Assembly (NCBI GenBank): GCA_002812745.2
Contig: NCSJ02000068.1
Location: forward strand, 62,001-126,000
From: Scytalidium lignicola
Lineage: Eukaryota; Ascomycota; Leotiomycetes
DNA: 64,000 nt
Direction of reading: 5' to 3'
Position 1 is the first letter of the stretch, and each line of letters begins with the position of its first letter. The notes beneath the pieces are model-generated. The model was not told where the DNA came from. It saw nothing but the letters and a program-made list of their open reading frames with translations, and made no database searches. Of the stretch, positions 1 to 11,935 are shown in pieces. The position numbers and the translations under genes are program-made.

Positions 1-1878
1 GCTTTAAGCTCTATGACCCGCCGGGGAAGGCATTCCATCCAGATCGTACGTCGCAATTCAAAGGGTAACTGTAGAAAGAGAGTAAACTGCTCGGCTGTTG
101 GTGTCGCCATTATTACTTTCGGGATCGATTACTCGGCCTATTCACATTGTTAAACACAAGGCTGAAAGATGAATAAGTTGTTGGCAGGTATAGTTGGAAG
201 TGACTAAGAATGCTTGCCCTTGATATATGAAGGCGACTCACTGTATGGGAAAGTNAAAAAAAACTACCCCGCAAGATCATTTCTTTTGCATTAATATGAT
301 AATGTGACAAGAAGGTTGTAGCATCTCCATGACGAAGAGTTTACGCCGTGGACTTAAATATTTTCCGTTTTCGATAGGTCTAGGTTAAAGTTCCTTGCTG
401 TATTAAAACTCGCCTAATACAGTAATAGCGACTTTTTGACATGTGTACGAGTCATAGCTCCAAAACACTTCCGACTAGAAGGCTGGGAGCTATTACAGTA
501 TTACCCCAGCGCAAGTGTGGAGCAATCACGTTGCGGCAACGCTTTGAATACGCGTCACGAGGGATGGCAAGTGATGGAGGATGGAGGAGATGGGGGAGGA
601 TAGCTCTTGACCTCTGGATGTTGAGAGCGGATCGCCCTGAGGGCGATCCGCTCTCACTTCAACAAGGTTGTTTAGATTATATCTCAGGGAGGGAACTTTG
701 ATTCAGATCCTCGAGTATTTTATTACATTGGGTACCTGCTTTTGTTCTGCTTCCATACTTGTAGAATCAGCCGTAGATAGAGAAAGATCTGAGCCCAACA
801 CTCACTCTCATTCAACAGTTCTGAGGGACTTCACCGTAAGTGCAAACCGGTGAAGAGCTGTGCAGCGGCGTGAACCTTTGTTGTGGTGAAATGCGCGAAT
901 GGGCTTGGCGGCCTCCCGTAGCCACTTTACGCGCTCAGCAGCTGTCAGCCAATGGACCGCGCAAATCCAGCCCCTGAGTCGCGTCTGGGCCAGTCGGCAG
1001 TTCTCCTTTCGCGTCTTTTTCATAACAAAGCAGAAGACCAGACGAAACGAGCCACTCGTTTGTCACTCTTTTGGGTAATTGTTTTGATCGGGGGGTGACT
1101 TTGACAGCGGCCCTCGGGTGCAAAGTCGCGGTACGTGCGATGGAAACAGGCGCGACTTTGCGGCCTCTTGTTTGGGCCTGCTGGAGAATGCACTACCACA
1201 GAGGACTTCTTTGATCTCTCTAGACTTCAATTCCCGTGAACATCCATCCTCAGTTGCGTGCTGCACTCTGGTCGTCGTTCTCACATCTCTTTTCAATATC
1301 ATCACTATCACTCATTAACCACCGATTCACGACGCGGACCGGACCTGAACCCCTCGAACATCAGCCCGCCATCGCTTAAGGGACGATTAGCCTGTTGAGG
1401 ACTAGCGTTACCGCTCCAGCTATTGTGCGTCTCCCCTTCGCAACAACATTATCTCGATTTCGATTCAGTCTGAACACAATCAAATCGACTGGAACCACCA
1501 AGGAGCGAACGCATTGCTTTAATACCTGGAGGATCATTAGCTGAGGTATATTAAGATTGATGCTTGCAACAGTCTACTACCTCTGTCAGTCTTTTCAGGG
1601 GATTTAATTGAAAGGCGCGAAGCAAATCTCAGGTGGCAGGGCAACCAACGGAAGCACCGCGCACCGCGATCGTCAAGTACAGCTCTATCGCGACCAACAG
1701 CACGACAAGCACAACCGAAACCACTGATCCTAGGAGTTATTAGCTGTGGAATAACAAGCTGGACTGATTGGAAATTTATACTACCTGGCAGACAGGCGCC
1801 GGGCCTGTGACTCTGCCAGGAAGCAATCTAATCTCCCTTTCTCGAACACCGATCTTGCGACACTTCCGAGGACTCATC
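1..1878. other. Intergenic region and probable 5' leader of the Cdh1-like gene
   Basis: No protein gene is supported here; open frames are short and have no recognisable family. The last several hundred bases before 1879 are C/A-rich pyrimidine-patterned sequence typical of a long fungal 5' leader. A perfect inverted repeat lies at 622-656 (separate entry). A single N sits at 255 beside a run of A. Confidence 0.6.
622..656. repeat. Perfect 16-bp inverted repeat with 3-nt spacer
   Basis: Left arm TGAGAGCGGATCGCCC (622-637), spacer TGA, right arm GGGCGATCCGCTCTCA (641-656). The arms are exact reverse complements, so the site can form a strong hairpin on either strand or bind a dimeric protein. 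It is in intergenic DNA about 1.2 kb upstream of the Cdh1-like start codon, with no T-run after it on either strand. Confidence 0.9.
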
Positions 1879-2219
1879 ATGGCTACCAGCGAAGAGCGTA
1901 TAAGCTCTCTCCTCTCTCCGAAAAACAACACCAAGAAAATCAACGCTCTTAATACCCCGCCTCTGGGCACCCCACGTCGCACCGCTACCCCTCCTCCAGC
2001 TATAGAGAAGAGACGATCGGAGAAGAAGAATAACGAAGAAAACATCATGCGAAGTAGCAGAGCTGGAGCATCAACCAACGATGCCATCGATCCAAATGCG
2101 CTGAACAAGGCTTTGCTGAAAGAGTTCGAGGAAGCGGGATCCAGACATAGAGATATTACTCCTGGAGGAAGCCCCAGCAGGAAGCGACAACGAGTCTACG
2201 GTGATAGGTAAGCAAGCCG

Positions 2220-2255
<36 letters not shown>

Positions 2256-3981
2256 GTCTTAAACATGCCGTTTTTCTTTACCTACTTCAAGATGTTCACC
2301 TTTGTGAGATTCTTGAGCGAAGACTTTACTTTCAGTTTTGCGCCGTTGTATTGCAAATCTACAGCTTCAGAGACCACTGATCTGGACCAAAATCTTATCT
2401 CTGGCCAAATATCTGACCTCTATAGATTCATTCCAAATCGGGAAGGACAAGATCTCCAAGCCAGCTTTAGCTTATTGCATGATGACGGCTCTCCCGCAAC
2501 TCCTTCAAAACAGAAAAAACGTACACCTCACGGTGAACTTCACTTTCAGAAGAGTGAGTTCCGGTCATTCTGCTGAGTTTACCAACTATTTTCTAATTTA
2601 CTTATTAGCCGAAGAAGCAAACCGAACATATTCAACTCTACTTCGAGCTGAAATCTTTGATACAACGATACCACAACCTACACCACCTAATCTCTCACCT
2701 GACACAAGCATTATCGCTTCTGCAACAGCAATTAACGACTCTACACGAATACATACCCCTCCTAATGTCGCTTCCATCTCTCCATTACCTAGCTCCGGAA
2801 CACCTTCAACTCCTCACAAGAACCTCTTTACATATATGTCGCCTCGGCATCACACCAACATAGCTGGACATCCCACGCCTTCAAGAACACCTCAAAGCAG
2901 GCATGGACCAAATCTAAACGCAACCTCAGAGCTCTACAGCCTTTCTCCTGTCAGACTTGGTAGTCAGCGCATGCTTCTCAGTCCTCGAAAGCAGCCCCGG
3001 GTAGTTAGCAAGGTTCCCTACAAGGTCCTTGATGCACCGGATTTAGCGGATGACTTTTACTTGAATTTAGTTGATTGGGGAAGCAGTAATGTCCTTGGAG
3101 TGGGTCTTGGAAGTTGCGTTTACATGTGGAACTCGACATCTGGGCGAGTTAACAAATTATGTGAACTCCAAGACGATACCGTCACTAGCGTCTCATGGAT
3201 TCAACGAGGCTCTCACATCGCGATAGGTACAGGGAAAGGCCTAGTTCAAATTTGGGATGCAGAGCGTACCCGTCGTCTCCGTACTATGACTGGCCACACT
3301 GCTCGTGTTGGATCGCTTGCCTGGAATGACCATATTCTCACTTCAGGATCAAGGGATCGACTCATCTACCACCGTGATGTTCGGGCTCCGGATCAATGGA
3401 TCAAAAAATTAGTAGGCCATAAACAAGAAGTTTGTGGTTTACGATGGAACTGTGAAGATGGCCAGCTTGCATCTGGGGGAAATGACAACAAACTCATGGT
3501 TTGGGATAAACTCTCAGAGAACCCACTCTTCAAGTTCAGCGACCACACGGCAGCTGTAAAAGCCATCGCCTGGTCACCTCATCAACGAGGTCTCCTAGCA
3601 TCCGGAGGAGGAACAGCAGATCGACGAATCATTTTCCATGACACATTACGAGGCACCACAATTAATGAGATTGACACCGGCTCTCAAGTTTGTAATCTGG
3701 CTTGGTCTAAGAACTCAAATGAAATAGTCAGCACGCATGGTTACTCTCAAAACCAGATCGTTGTCTGGAAGTATCCCAGCATGCAACAAGTTGTTAGCTT
3801 AACGGGGCATACTTACAGAGTTTTGTACCTCGCTATGAGTCCAGATGGCAGAGTGGTTGTCACAGGTGCCGGTGATGAAACATTAAGATTCTGGAATGTA
3901 TTTGGTAGGAAACCAGGTCAAAGAGAAGAGGGAGAAGCTGGTGGGACGAGTCGACTTGGTGATTGGGGTGTTATTCGATGA
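1879..3981 (+). CDS. cdh1: APC/C activator, Cdh1/fizzy-related WD40 protein
   Basis: Activates the anaphase-promoting complex in late mitosis and G1 by recruiting destruction-box and KEN-box substrates. Three exons are inferred: 1879-2207, 2426-2553 and 2609-3981, giving 609 residues. The first intron join creates the C-box DRFIPNRE, the APC/C-binding motif; without this splice the motif is broken, which supports the model. A Ser/Thr-Pro-rich middle (about residues 110-260, many SP/TP sites, expected CDK targets) is followed by seven WD40 blades from about residue 280. The protein ends in Ile-Arg (VIR), the IR tail that docks on Cdc27/APC3. A C-box plus IR tail with this length fits Cdh1/Ste9/Srw1 better than Cdc20, although Cdc20 shares both motifs; the long N-terminal SP/TP region and fizzy-related WD40 sequence favour Cdh1. 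Intron 1 begins with a long CT tract. Confidence 0.93.
2222..2258 (+). repeat. CT-rich simple repeat in intron 1 of the Cdh1-like gene
   Basis: Nearly pure CT dinucleotides, starting 14 nt after the 5' splice site. Expected to be length-variable between strains. Confidence 0.9.
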
Positions 3982-5062
3982 AGAGCGATCGACTTGTACA
4001 ATACAATCTCATCACCCGTGTATAAGATATCGGGAAATCCGGAAGCACTAGGGACGGGAAGGGCGAAGGGAGAAGAGGATTTACATAATGAGGCAACGGG
4101 GGATGGTTGCTAATGTTCATATTCATGACGGGGTGGCTTTGGCATTTTCATCTGGCGCAAATGGGGTTTTAATGATCTATCTGGGAACAAACAAAATGCA
4201 GCAAGGGTAAAACTGCATGCATTTTCATGAGCGGCGCGCGGGGGCGAAAGGCATCGTATTATATGGGGGCGATTGGCGAATATCTTTGAATTTTTTCCTG
4301 TCTTTTGCAAGAACATTGAGCTATAATTACGAGAGAAAGGGGAAATCTTTTTTTTGCAACAGCAAGTACCAGCAGGAGGTTGAGAGGGGGATGAAGACAA
4401 TGAGGATGAACAATCTCGCTTTGGGCAAAAGATACCCCTTTTTTGTTTCTCTCTCGAAAAAATGAATCTTTGATATTAGACTTTCTGCATAAAAAAGCAA
4501 GATAGCAGCTAGCTAGAATCAAAACTCAACTATCTAATGTTCAGGCATTTGATCTCGAAACGATAGACCCCGCTAATATAACCAAACGAATCAATTAATA
4601 AATAAATAAGTAGTGAAAGAAAAACGGAACAAAAAATTCTACCTGAAGAATCACACAAAAGTAATAGGAAGCCAGAGAGAGAGAGAGAGCCTTTGAACAT
4701 AAAAACGCCCCGATAATCTACTCAAACAGCAATGATGGTGGTGGTATATTTATGCGCGCGCCTGGTGAAATGCCTGAAGACCCTGACCATAGATATAGAG
4801 CTAATAACAACGAAGGAGGAGGGGGTATGTGTTTATGGGAATTAGAGAGGTGGGTGATAAGAACACCAGGATGGGATCATAAGAGAGGAACAACCAAACA
4901 TGAAAATCATTCATAAAAAACAAGCCCATAAGAAAAGCCATTTGATCATAATAGAAGACATCGTGTGTAGACATTCGCAAAAACATGGGGAATGTGAAAA
5001 AAAAAAGATTGAAAAAAGCAGGACAAATCCGGGAAGTAAATTAATGGCCTTGGATTTTTTTT
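3982..5062. other. Intergenic region between convergent genes
   Basis: Holds the 3' ends of the Cdh1-like gene (+) and the Gpc1-like gene (-). AT-rich with short GA and A tracts. No gene is supported. Confidence 0.6.
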
Positions 5063-6787
5063 TTACTTCCTTTCCCTCGCGATATCCCTCGCTCCGTCAT
5101 CCAGTGACGTGCTCTTGCCCTCCGCCTGCTCACTCAATAGCGGGATCATATCTACGTCTCCACCATTGCTTATATTCCTCTGGTGATTGTTGCTGCCAAT
5201 ATCTCCTTCAAGCATGCTGAGAATCTCTCGGTCCCCTCCTGCCTCGCCCTTCGGCGTCAAGACGGGACTAGTCATCAGCTCTGGGCTATTCTGCCATTTC
5301 TGCACCTCTCTCTTCATGGCTTCTAGCTCATTCTGGAATCTCTTGCCGAATACATCAATGTAGTATGTCGCGCCATTGTACACGCTCCAGCAGAACACGA
5401 TCATTAAGAAAGCGGCACTTGCCTCACGGTACTGAAACCAAAGCGGGCAAGGGAGCATGGTAAGCACGGCGTAGAAATATTGGATCAGCATGAATGCTGG
5501 TTCTTGCAGCGGTAAGGGTAATGACAGGACGAATCTTCCGATCCACGCCTTTGAATAGGATTTCCGGAGCCAAGTAAATGAAGTAGGACGGCCCGCGGCG
5601 ATCTTCTCGCGTCGTCGAACGGTGATGAAGAAGTGGTAACTTAGTTGCCAGACTGCATAGGGAAGTGTGGACCATAGCATCATGAAGAGGAGGCCATAGT
5701 GTTCGGGAGATCCTAACTCGGCGTTTTTGATGGCCCACACGGCAGGGTAACGCTCTGGCTGGAGCGCTTCGGGGTAGAGGTGAACTATGCAATGCAGGGT
5801 CACGCAGGGCATGATGTGGATGAAGAGACTGGTGATTTTGTCGAAACTATGGAAGACCATAGAGTTTCTCCACATCGCTATTGCGACGGCGTTGTTTCCA
5901 AAGGCAAGACAGTAAGTCGATATGAAGAGACGTTTGGATTGTGGAAAAACCCAGATGGTCAGCAGCGTCAGGAAATTGACAAAGTAGCAGAGATCAGCTA
6001 GGAAATAGTGGTAGCCACGCTTCTTGTAAAGGTATCCTCTAATTGGCATCAGGTATAGCAGCTGTACCGTATACCAGAGTGGGAAGTATTCTGCGTAACC
6101 ACCGATAATGTAACCGCTGATAAGGACGTTCAAAACCCCACATATAAAAGCGATTTTCTCACGGACTGTGACTATCTTGGTATCGTTCCAGCGTCTGCCA
6201 AGCCTGTCTACGCTGTCGCGCATCTTCTTTCGATACCGGTCGAGTTGCTCGTCTGCTGGCGGGACCCGCCTCCGCCATTCCTCGACAACTCGGTCTTTTG
6301 CATAGTGGCCACGAGACCGAAGCACATCTCGCTGTCTTCGAACCTTCTCTGTCTGCACTGCAATGGTGTGCTGCAGCTTTTCTAGTTGTAGGGGAAGGGC
6401 AAAGTTATCTAGTAGGTCAAAAACTGTGAGCCTGTCCAATGGTGGAAAAGCTTCCCAATCCTCTTGATAGGAGCTGCTCCCGGAAATCGACGGATTGCGA
6501 GAAGCTCTAGGTGACATTCGTGGTGAAAGCTTGGGAGATAATGCTGGAGTGGTGGAAGCCGGCGTGGTTTTATTGATATCTGCAGCCGTCGATGCAGTGG
6601 ATGATTCCTCAGCTCCAAGCTGGTCTACCTCGGGAGCGAGACCCGTGGCGTCTAACGACGGGTCTGATTTCGAATGCGGAATATGAACTGGGTCCGACAT
6701 TTCTTGTACTGTGCGGTGATGTAAATTGCCTTTGAATTCGTGAAATCGCAGGGACGCTGCTGCTCGAACAACTAAAACATCAGCCAT
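5063..6787 (-). CDS. GPC1: Glycerophosphocholine acyltransferase (Gpc1/DUF2838 family)
   Basis: Predicted to acylate glycerophosphocholine to lysophosphatidylcholine using acyl-CoA, the first step of phosphatidylcholine recycling in the ER membrane (role known for yeast Gpc1). Single exon, 574 residues. The first ~190 residues are polar, with a Ser/Pro-rich stretch (about 60-110) and a basic helix (about 140-200). The conserved multi-TM domain runs from about 205 to 470; recognisable family blocks are VREKIAFICGVLNVLISGY, the YLYKKRGYHYFLADLCYFVN segment, FGNNAVAIAMWRNSMVFHS and FDKITSLFIHIMPC. A hydrophilic tail of about 80 residues follows. The start at 6787 sits in a good context (ACC-ATG-G); an in-frame ATG about 30 residues later (MSDPVHIP) could be used instead. 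It is transcribed away from SMC1, with 1.1 kb between the start codons. Confidence 0.88.
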   Translation of the reverse strand: MADVLVVRAAASLRFHEFKGNLHHRTVQEMSDPVHIPHSKSDPSLDATGLAPEVDQLGAEESSTASTAADINKTTPASTTPALSPKLSPRMSPRASRNPSISGSSSYQEDWEAFPPLDRLTVFDLLDNFALPLQLEKLQHTIAVQTEKVRRQRDVLRSRGHYAKDRVVEEWRRRVPPADEQLDRYRKKMRDSVDRLGRRWNDTKIVTVREKIAFICGVLNVLISGYIIGGYAEYFPLWYTVQLLYLMPIRGYLYKKRGYHYFLADLCYFVNFLTLLTIWVFPQSKRLFISTYCLAFGNNAVAIAMWRNSMVFHSFDKITSLFIHIMPCVTLHCIVHLYPEALQPERYPAVWAIKNAELGSPEHYGLLFMMLWSTLPYAVWQLSYHFFITVRRREKIAAGRPTSFTWLRKSYSKAWIGRFVLSLPLPLQEPAFMLIQYFYAVLTMLPCPLWFQYREASAAFLMIVFCWSVYNGATYYIDVFGKRFQNELEAMKREVQKWQNSPELMTSPVLTPKGEAGGDREILSMLEGDIGSNNHQRNISNGGDVDMIPLLSEQAEGKSTSLDDGARDIARERK

Positions 6788-7927
6788 GGTTCAACGGAAT
6801 ACGTGTGTGCGTAAGTGAGAGCCATCCAAGCAAGCGAGGTTAACGGTCGTCGACGCACAACGCGAATGCTTCCGAGAAGATTATATATATATTTATATAA
6901 AGTGCGACTGTGGAACAGGCACGAGGCCACAGGGCTTACTCACGCAGGACAGCACCGTTAAAGACACAAAGGCCTAGCTCAGTGCTTCAAGCCAGGTGAT
7001 CACACTCTGGCCGAACATACAAATCCCCCACTCGAGTTCACGACCGTGGGCAGGTTCGTCTTGAGTCAGGTGGATGAGGTTCTTCTGGGTGCTGACGGGG
7101 GCTGGACGAAGCTTTCGGGGTGGCCAGAAGTTCGATGTTCGCGCCCGCTGTTCGTTGCAAGCCACGACTTGGGGATCGTGGTTATTTGAGAGGATGTGGT
7201 TGGATGGCGCGGATCTACCGAACAGAGCTCTGGAACCCCAAAAAAGGCATCGACAAGAATGGTGCGGGCAGACTGGGGGAATGATCGGTATTTATGTTCC
7301 TAAAGCAGGCAGAAAGATGATCGTGAGAGAGAGCAAAGAGATATCGAGAATCTACACGTGGATGTTGCCTGGTTATGTCTCGCACCTGGAAAATGCCAAC
7401 CTGAGATTGCAGGTTTTGGCAAAGCAACCAGCTTTTTTTTGTCGCTGATCTCATTCCGCATGGAAATTGCCAGTCGAGTGCCGCAATAGCCTTAAATCAC
7501 ACCCCTGAAGTCTAAGGGGAGCTCCTGATAAGGTTTGCTTGGCGCTATGCCCCTTTCGGCCCCACCAGCAAAGCCTTTGTGTCACGTGAGGCAGCTCTCT
7601 GCGGCGCGTCTGGAGATGATGCGTGGACTTGGGGCGGTAAGCTGGTAGACTGCTCAGGTTCGCGTCTAGGCATGAGAGATACCTTGTGAACATTTGGCTG
7701 ATAGGCCAGCGCAAAAAAAGATCAATCGCTGACAAGCAACATCGCGACTCAACATACACATTCATTTGTATGCGTTTTCTTCGCGCGCTGCATGATTCTC
7801 CTTAGTTCATTTCTTTTCCCGAGAATATACAGACGGTCTTTTACCACGATCTCTACGCCCGTAATTGGCCTCCTAATTGCGCGTCCACTCCGCCCCCGCC
7901 AACCCGCGAAACGCGTAAGTTTTCAAG
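6788..7927. other. Divergent intergenic region between GPC1-like and SMC1
   Basis: 1.1 kb between two start codons, so it contains both promoters. A short AT stretch (about 6882-6900) lies some 100 bp upstream of the GPC1-like start. Open frames within it have no recognisable family and no coding-like composition. Confidence 0.6.
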
Positions 7928-10900
7928 ATGGGCAAGCTCATACGTCTTGAGCTTTTCAGTGAGTGATTTGTGTCTTCTCGGAGTGTTCGAGATGCTAATT
8001 ACCACCTAGACTTCAAGTCCTACAAGGGCCATCATACGCTGCTGTTCGGCGACTCCTACTTTACCTCCATTATAGGCCCCAATGGCTCCGGCAAGTCCAA
8101 TTCGTATGTCCATCTATTTGCGACTCGAAGCGCATCTCCATTGACTTAGTGCATAGTATGGATGCGATCTCCTTCGTTTTAGGAATAAAATCTTCCCATT
8201 TACGGTCGGCGCATCTTCGAGACCTCATTTATCGTGGACGAGTCCTGAACAAATCCAAAATTAATGACGATGGATCGGCAGCTGCTCCTGATGGGAATGG
8301 ACATGCAGTCGACGATGGCGAGGCTTCGGAAGATGAAAACACCCTCTCACAGCGGCCATCGCGGAATGATCCAAAAAGTGCCTGGGTGATGGCCGTTTAC
8401 GAGGATGATGCGGGAGATGAACAGAGATGGAAGCGCACAATTACAAACCAGGGTGTCAGCGAATATCGCATCAATGACCGTGTTGTCAGTGCCCTGCAAT
8501 ATAATGAGGCTCTCGAAGCCGAGAATATCCTTATTAAGGCGCGAAACTTCCTTGTCTTCCAGGGAGATGTCGAGGCGATTGCATCCCAATCCCCCAAGGA
8601 TCTCACGCGGTTGATTGAGCAGATATCGGGCAGTTTGGAATACAAGGCTGAATACGAACGATTACAGGGAGAATCAGAGGAAGCAGCCGAGAACCAGAAT
8701 GATAAGCTTCATCGTCGTCGCGGGATCAACTCGGAAATTAAGCAGTATCAGGAGCAGAAGAGGGAAGCTGAGAACTATCAGCGAAAAGCCGAAGAAAGAG
8801 ACCATGCCATCGTCACGCATATTTTATGGAAACTTTACCACTTCCAGCGTATTATGGAGGAGTCGAGCGCCAGTATCCAGGAGCATCAAGAGAACCTCAA
8901 GGAGTATAGGCGTGGGGTAGAAAAGTACGAGAAGACTCTAGAAGATGCTCGCAAGGACCAATCTAAGGCTAGCAAAGATGTTTCCAAGGTTGAGCGGAAG
9001 ATCAAAGAGAAGGAAAGAGAAATCGAGGATAAGGAGAACAACTTGGTGCCTCTTGGTGAAAAGGTTGATCACACCACTAGCGAAATCGAGAAAATCCGGA
9101 GGAGGGCCGATGCTGTATCTAAAGAGCGAGACGAACAGGCGGGGTACATCGAAAGTGCTAAGAAAAGCCTATCACTTGTCGAAAGAGCTCAAAAGCAATT
9201 CGAGACCCAGTGGAATGAGACTCTCAAGAAACAAGGCAAGCAACTCAGCGATGCCGACTTTAAGGAGTACAACAACCTGAAATCTCAAGTTGCGCCGAAA
9301 ATTGCGTCAGATCAATCTCAACTTGACAGCCTCACCCGTCAGATGAAGACGGATGAAGTTACTGTCAATAGCTTGAAAGGGAAGGCTGAGGCTTCGCAAA
9401 CTTCAGTCGAGAAACTTGAAGGTGAGGTCGCCACGATCAACGAGCGAAAGGAAACCCTCTCCGCATCTCTGCAACAGATCACAAGGGACATTGATTCAAA
9501 GAAGAAGGAATATAACCAAATCCAGTCCGAACGTGTTCGAACAAACCAGAAGCATACAGAGCTAGAAGAGAAACTGCAGGAGGTTTTAAAGAAGCTTATT
9601 GAGGCAGATGATGGTCGCCGACAAAATGACAGGGAACAAAGGATGAAGGAGATGGTTGTTCAACTTAAACGAATCTTCCCAGGCGTCCGAGGTCGAGTTG
9701 GCGAACTGTGTAAGCCTAAGCAGAAGAAGTTTGACGAGGCGGTTATTACTGCTCTTGGTCGAGATTTCGACTCTGTAATTGTGGATACTGAGAAGACCGG
9801 TGCCGAATGTGTTCAGTATCTCAAAGATCAACGTTTCGGGCCAATGACCTTTATTCCTCTTGATAACATCAAAGTTACTGCTATTAATTCTACTCTGAAG
9901 GGGTTAGCAAAGGCTCGGCTTACCATCGATACCATTGATTTTGACTCTTCTCTCGAACGAGCTATGTCGTACGCATGTGGAAACTCGATCGTCTGTGATG
10001 ATCTTGCTACCGCTAAATATATCTGCTACGAAAAGGGCATGCAGGTTAAGGCTGTCACATTAGAGGGATTTGTTATCCATAAAGCTGGTCTGATGACTGG
10101 AGGTCGTGGCGCAGAAGGCAAGGGTAGTAAACGACGGTTCGAGGAGCAAGATGTGGAGAATCTTCGGAGGGCCAGCCAAAGACTTCGAGAAGAGATCGAG
10201 GCCCTTCCAAAAGCGAATCGCAGAGGCGCTGCTGAAGAGAACCTCCAGAATGACCTGACAGGGCTCGAACAACGGCTAGGCTACGCAAAGAGCGAACTTG
10301 CAGCATTTGACAAAAACTTGGAAAGCAAAAAAAGGCAGCTGGATAATGAGAAACGGCAATTAAAAGAACTGAAGCCGCAGCATCAGAAGAAGCAGGCTGA
10401 TCTTGCCAAACTTCAAGCTAAAGTGAGCGATGTTCAGACAGCTGTTGCCAAAGTCGAAGACGAGATATTCCAAACCTTTTGCNAAAAGGCTTGGCTATGC
10501 TGATATCAGGAGCTATGAGGCTCAGCAAGGTAGCTTGGAGCAAGAGGCCGCGCAAAAGAAGAATGATTTTGAGCTGCAGAAGCAAAAGCTTAAGAGTCAA
10601 TTAAGTTGGGAAACCTCAAGACATGCAGATACCGAATCCCGTGTCAAACGAATGCAAGACCAGATTACAAGGTTGGAGCGAGATGTCAGCACATATCAAG
10701 CTGAGAAGGAGGCCCTAGAGAATGCCATTGACGTAAATAGGGCTGAAGTGGCCGAACTAGAGGATTCATTATTTGCACTGAAAGAAAAGCTTGCTGAGAG
10801 GACTGAGAAGGTTAACGCAGCGAAAATCGAGGTCCAAAAACGGAGTAAGGAAATTGATAACAGGAACAAGGCTATTACCGCCTTGGAGGCAGAAGTACGG

Positions 10901-11935
10901 CGCAACAGCGCTGGTAGATATGCTCTTCTGCGTCGCTGTAAACTGGAGCAGATTAGCATTCCTTTAGCGCAGAAGTCAAGGAAACTCGACAGCCTTCCCG
11001 TTGAGGATGAGTTACTGCAGGCGGATCCCGACGCTATGGATGTTGATGAAGGGGATGAGTCTGAGGAGATCATGAAGGACTATGGGATCGAAGTTGACTT
11101 TGTTGAGCTTCCTGATGAGCTTAGACAGGTATGTTTTGGCTAGAAATTAGGAACATATTGAAAATACTAACCTCGCCTAGCCTGATGAAGACCACGAAGA
11201 ACAGTTACAAGAGAAGATCACCAACCTAAACTCGGAACTCGAAAAGTTAAATCCTAACATGCGTGCTATCGACCGCTTGGATGGGGTGGAATCGCGTCTA
11301 AAGGCTACAGAAAAGGAGTTTGAAGACGCTCGCAAAAATGCGAAAGCTACGCGTGATTCTTTCAACGAAGTGAAACAAAAGCGCTTCGAGCTCTTCAACC
11401 AAGCTTTTTCACATATCTCCGAACAGATCTCCCATGTCTACAAAGACCTCACGCGTTCTGCTGCCTTCCCTCTAGGTGGACAAGCATACCTCGACATCGA
11501 GGACTCTGACGCACCATATCTCTCGGGCATCAAATACCATGCCATGCCGCCGCTCAAGCGATTCCGAGATATGGAGCATTTGTCTGGTGGTGAGAAGACC
11601 ATGGCAGCGTTAGCCTTGCTGTTTGCGGTGCACAGTTACCAACCTTCTCCTTTCTTCGTGCTTGATGAGGTCGATGCTGCACTGGATAATGCCAATGTGG
11701 AGAAGATCAGGAATTATATCCGAGAGCATGCCGGGCCGGGAATGCAGTTCATCGTTATCAGCTTGAAGACGGGATTGTTTCAGGGCAGCGAGAGTCTCGT
11801 CGGTGTGTACAGGGATCAGGAGGCGAATAGCTCTAGGACTTTAACGCTTGATGTAAGTTTTCCCCCCTCCTTACTTTCTGCTCTAATTTAAGTGGCCATG
11901 TGCTGACGGAAATATAGTTGCGTAAATACGTATGA
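7928..11935 (+). CDS. smc1: Cohesin subunit SMC1 (frame interrupted by one N)
   Basis: Core ATPase of the cohesin ring that holds sister chromatids together. Exons inferred: 7928-7958, 8010-8103, 8157-11128, 11181-11852, 11918-11935; 1261 residues if the N at 10483 is discounted. Start MGKLIRLELFNFKSYKGHH is the conserved SMC1 N-terminus and needs the 7959-8009 intron removed. Walker A is GPNGSGKSN (about residue 35). Two long coiled coils flank a hinge (about 510-670) with the block VRGRVGELCKPKQKKF and glycines near GLMTGGRGAEGKG. The C-terminal head has the ABC signature HLSGGEKTMAALALLF and Walker B FFVLDEVDAALDNANVEKI. The last exon encodes only a few residues (LRKYV). At 10483 the text reads TGC-N-AAAAGG; counting the N as a base ends the frame at 10503, while dropping it gives the expected CKRLGYADI. 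I judge the N to be an assembly error rather than a mutation. Confidence 0.96.

Noticed and set aside
1776..2108. Long minus-strand open frame opposite the Cdh1-like first exon
   Set aside because: Its residues mirror the Ser/Pro/Arg codons of the opposite strand and it has no family signature.
7074..7448. 124-codon plus-strand frame between GPC1-like and SMC1
   Set aside because: No family resemblance, lies in a divergent promoter region, composition unlike neighbouring genes.
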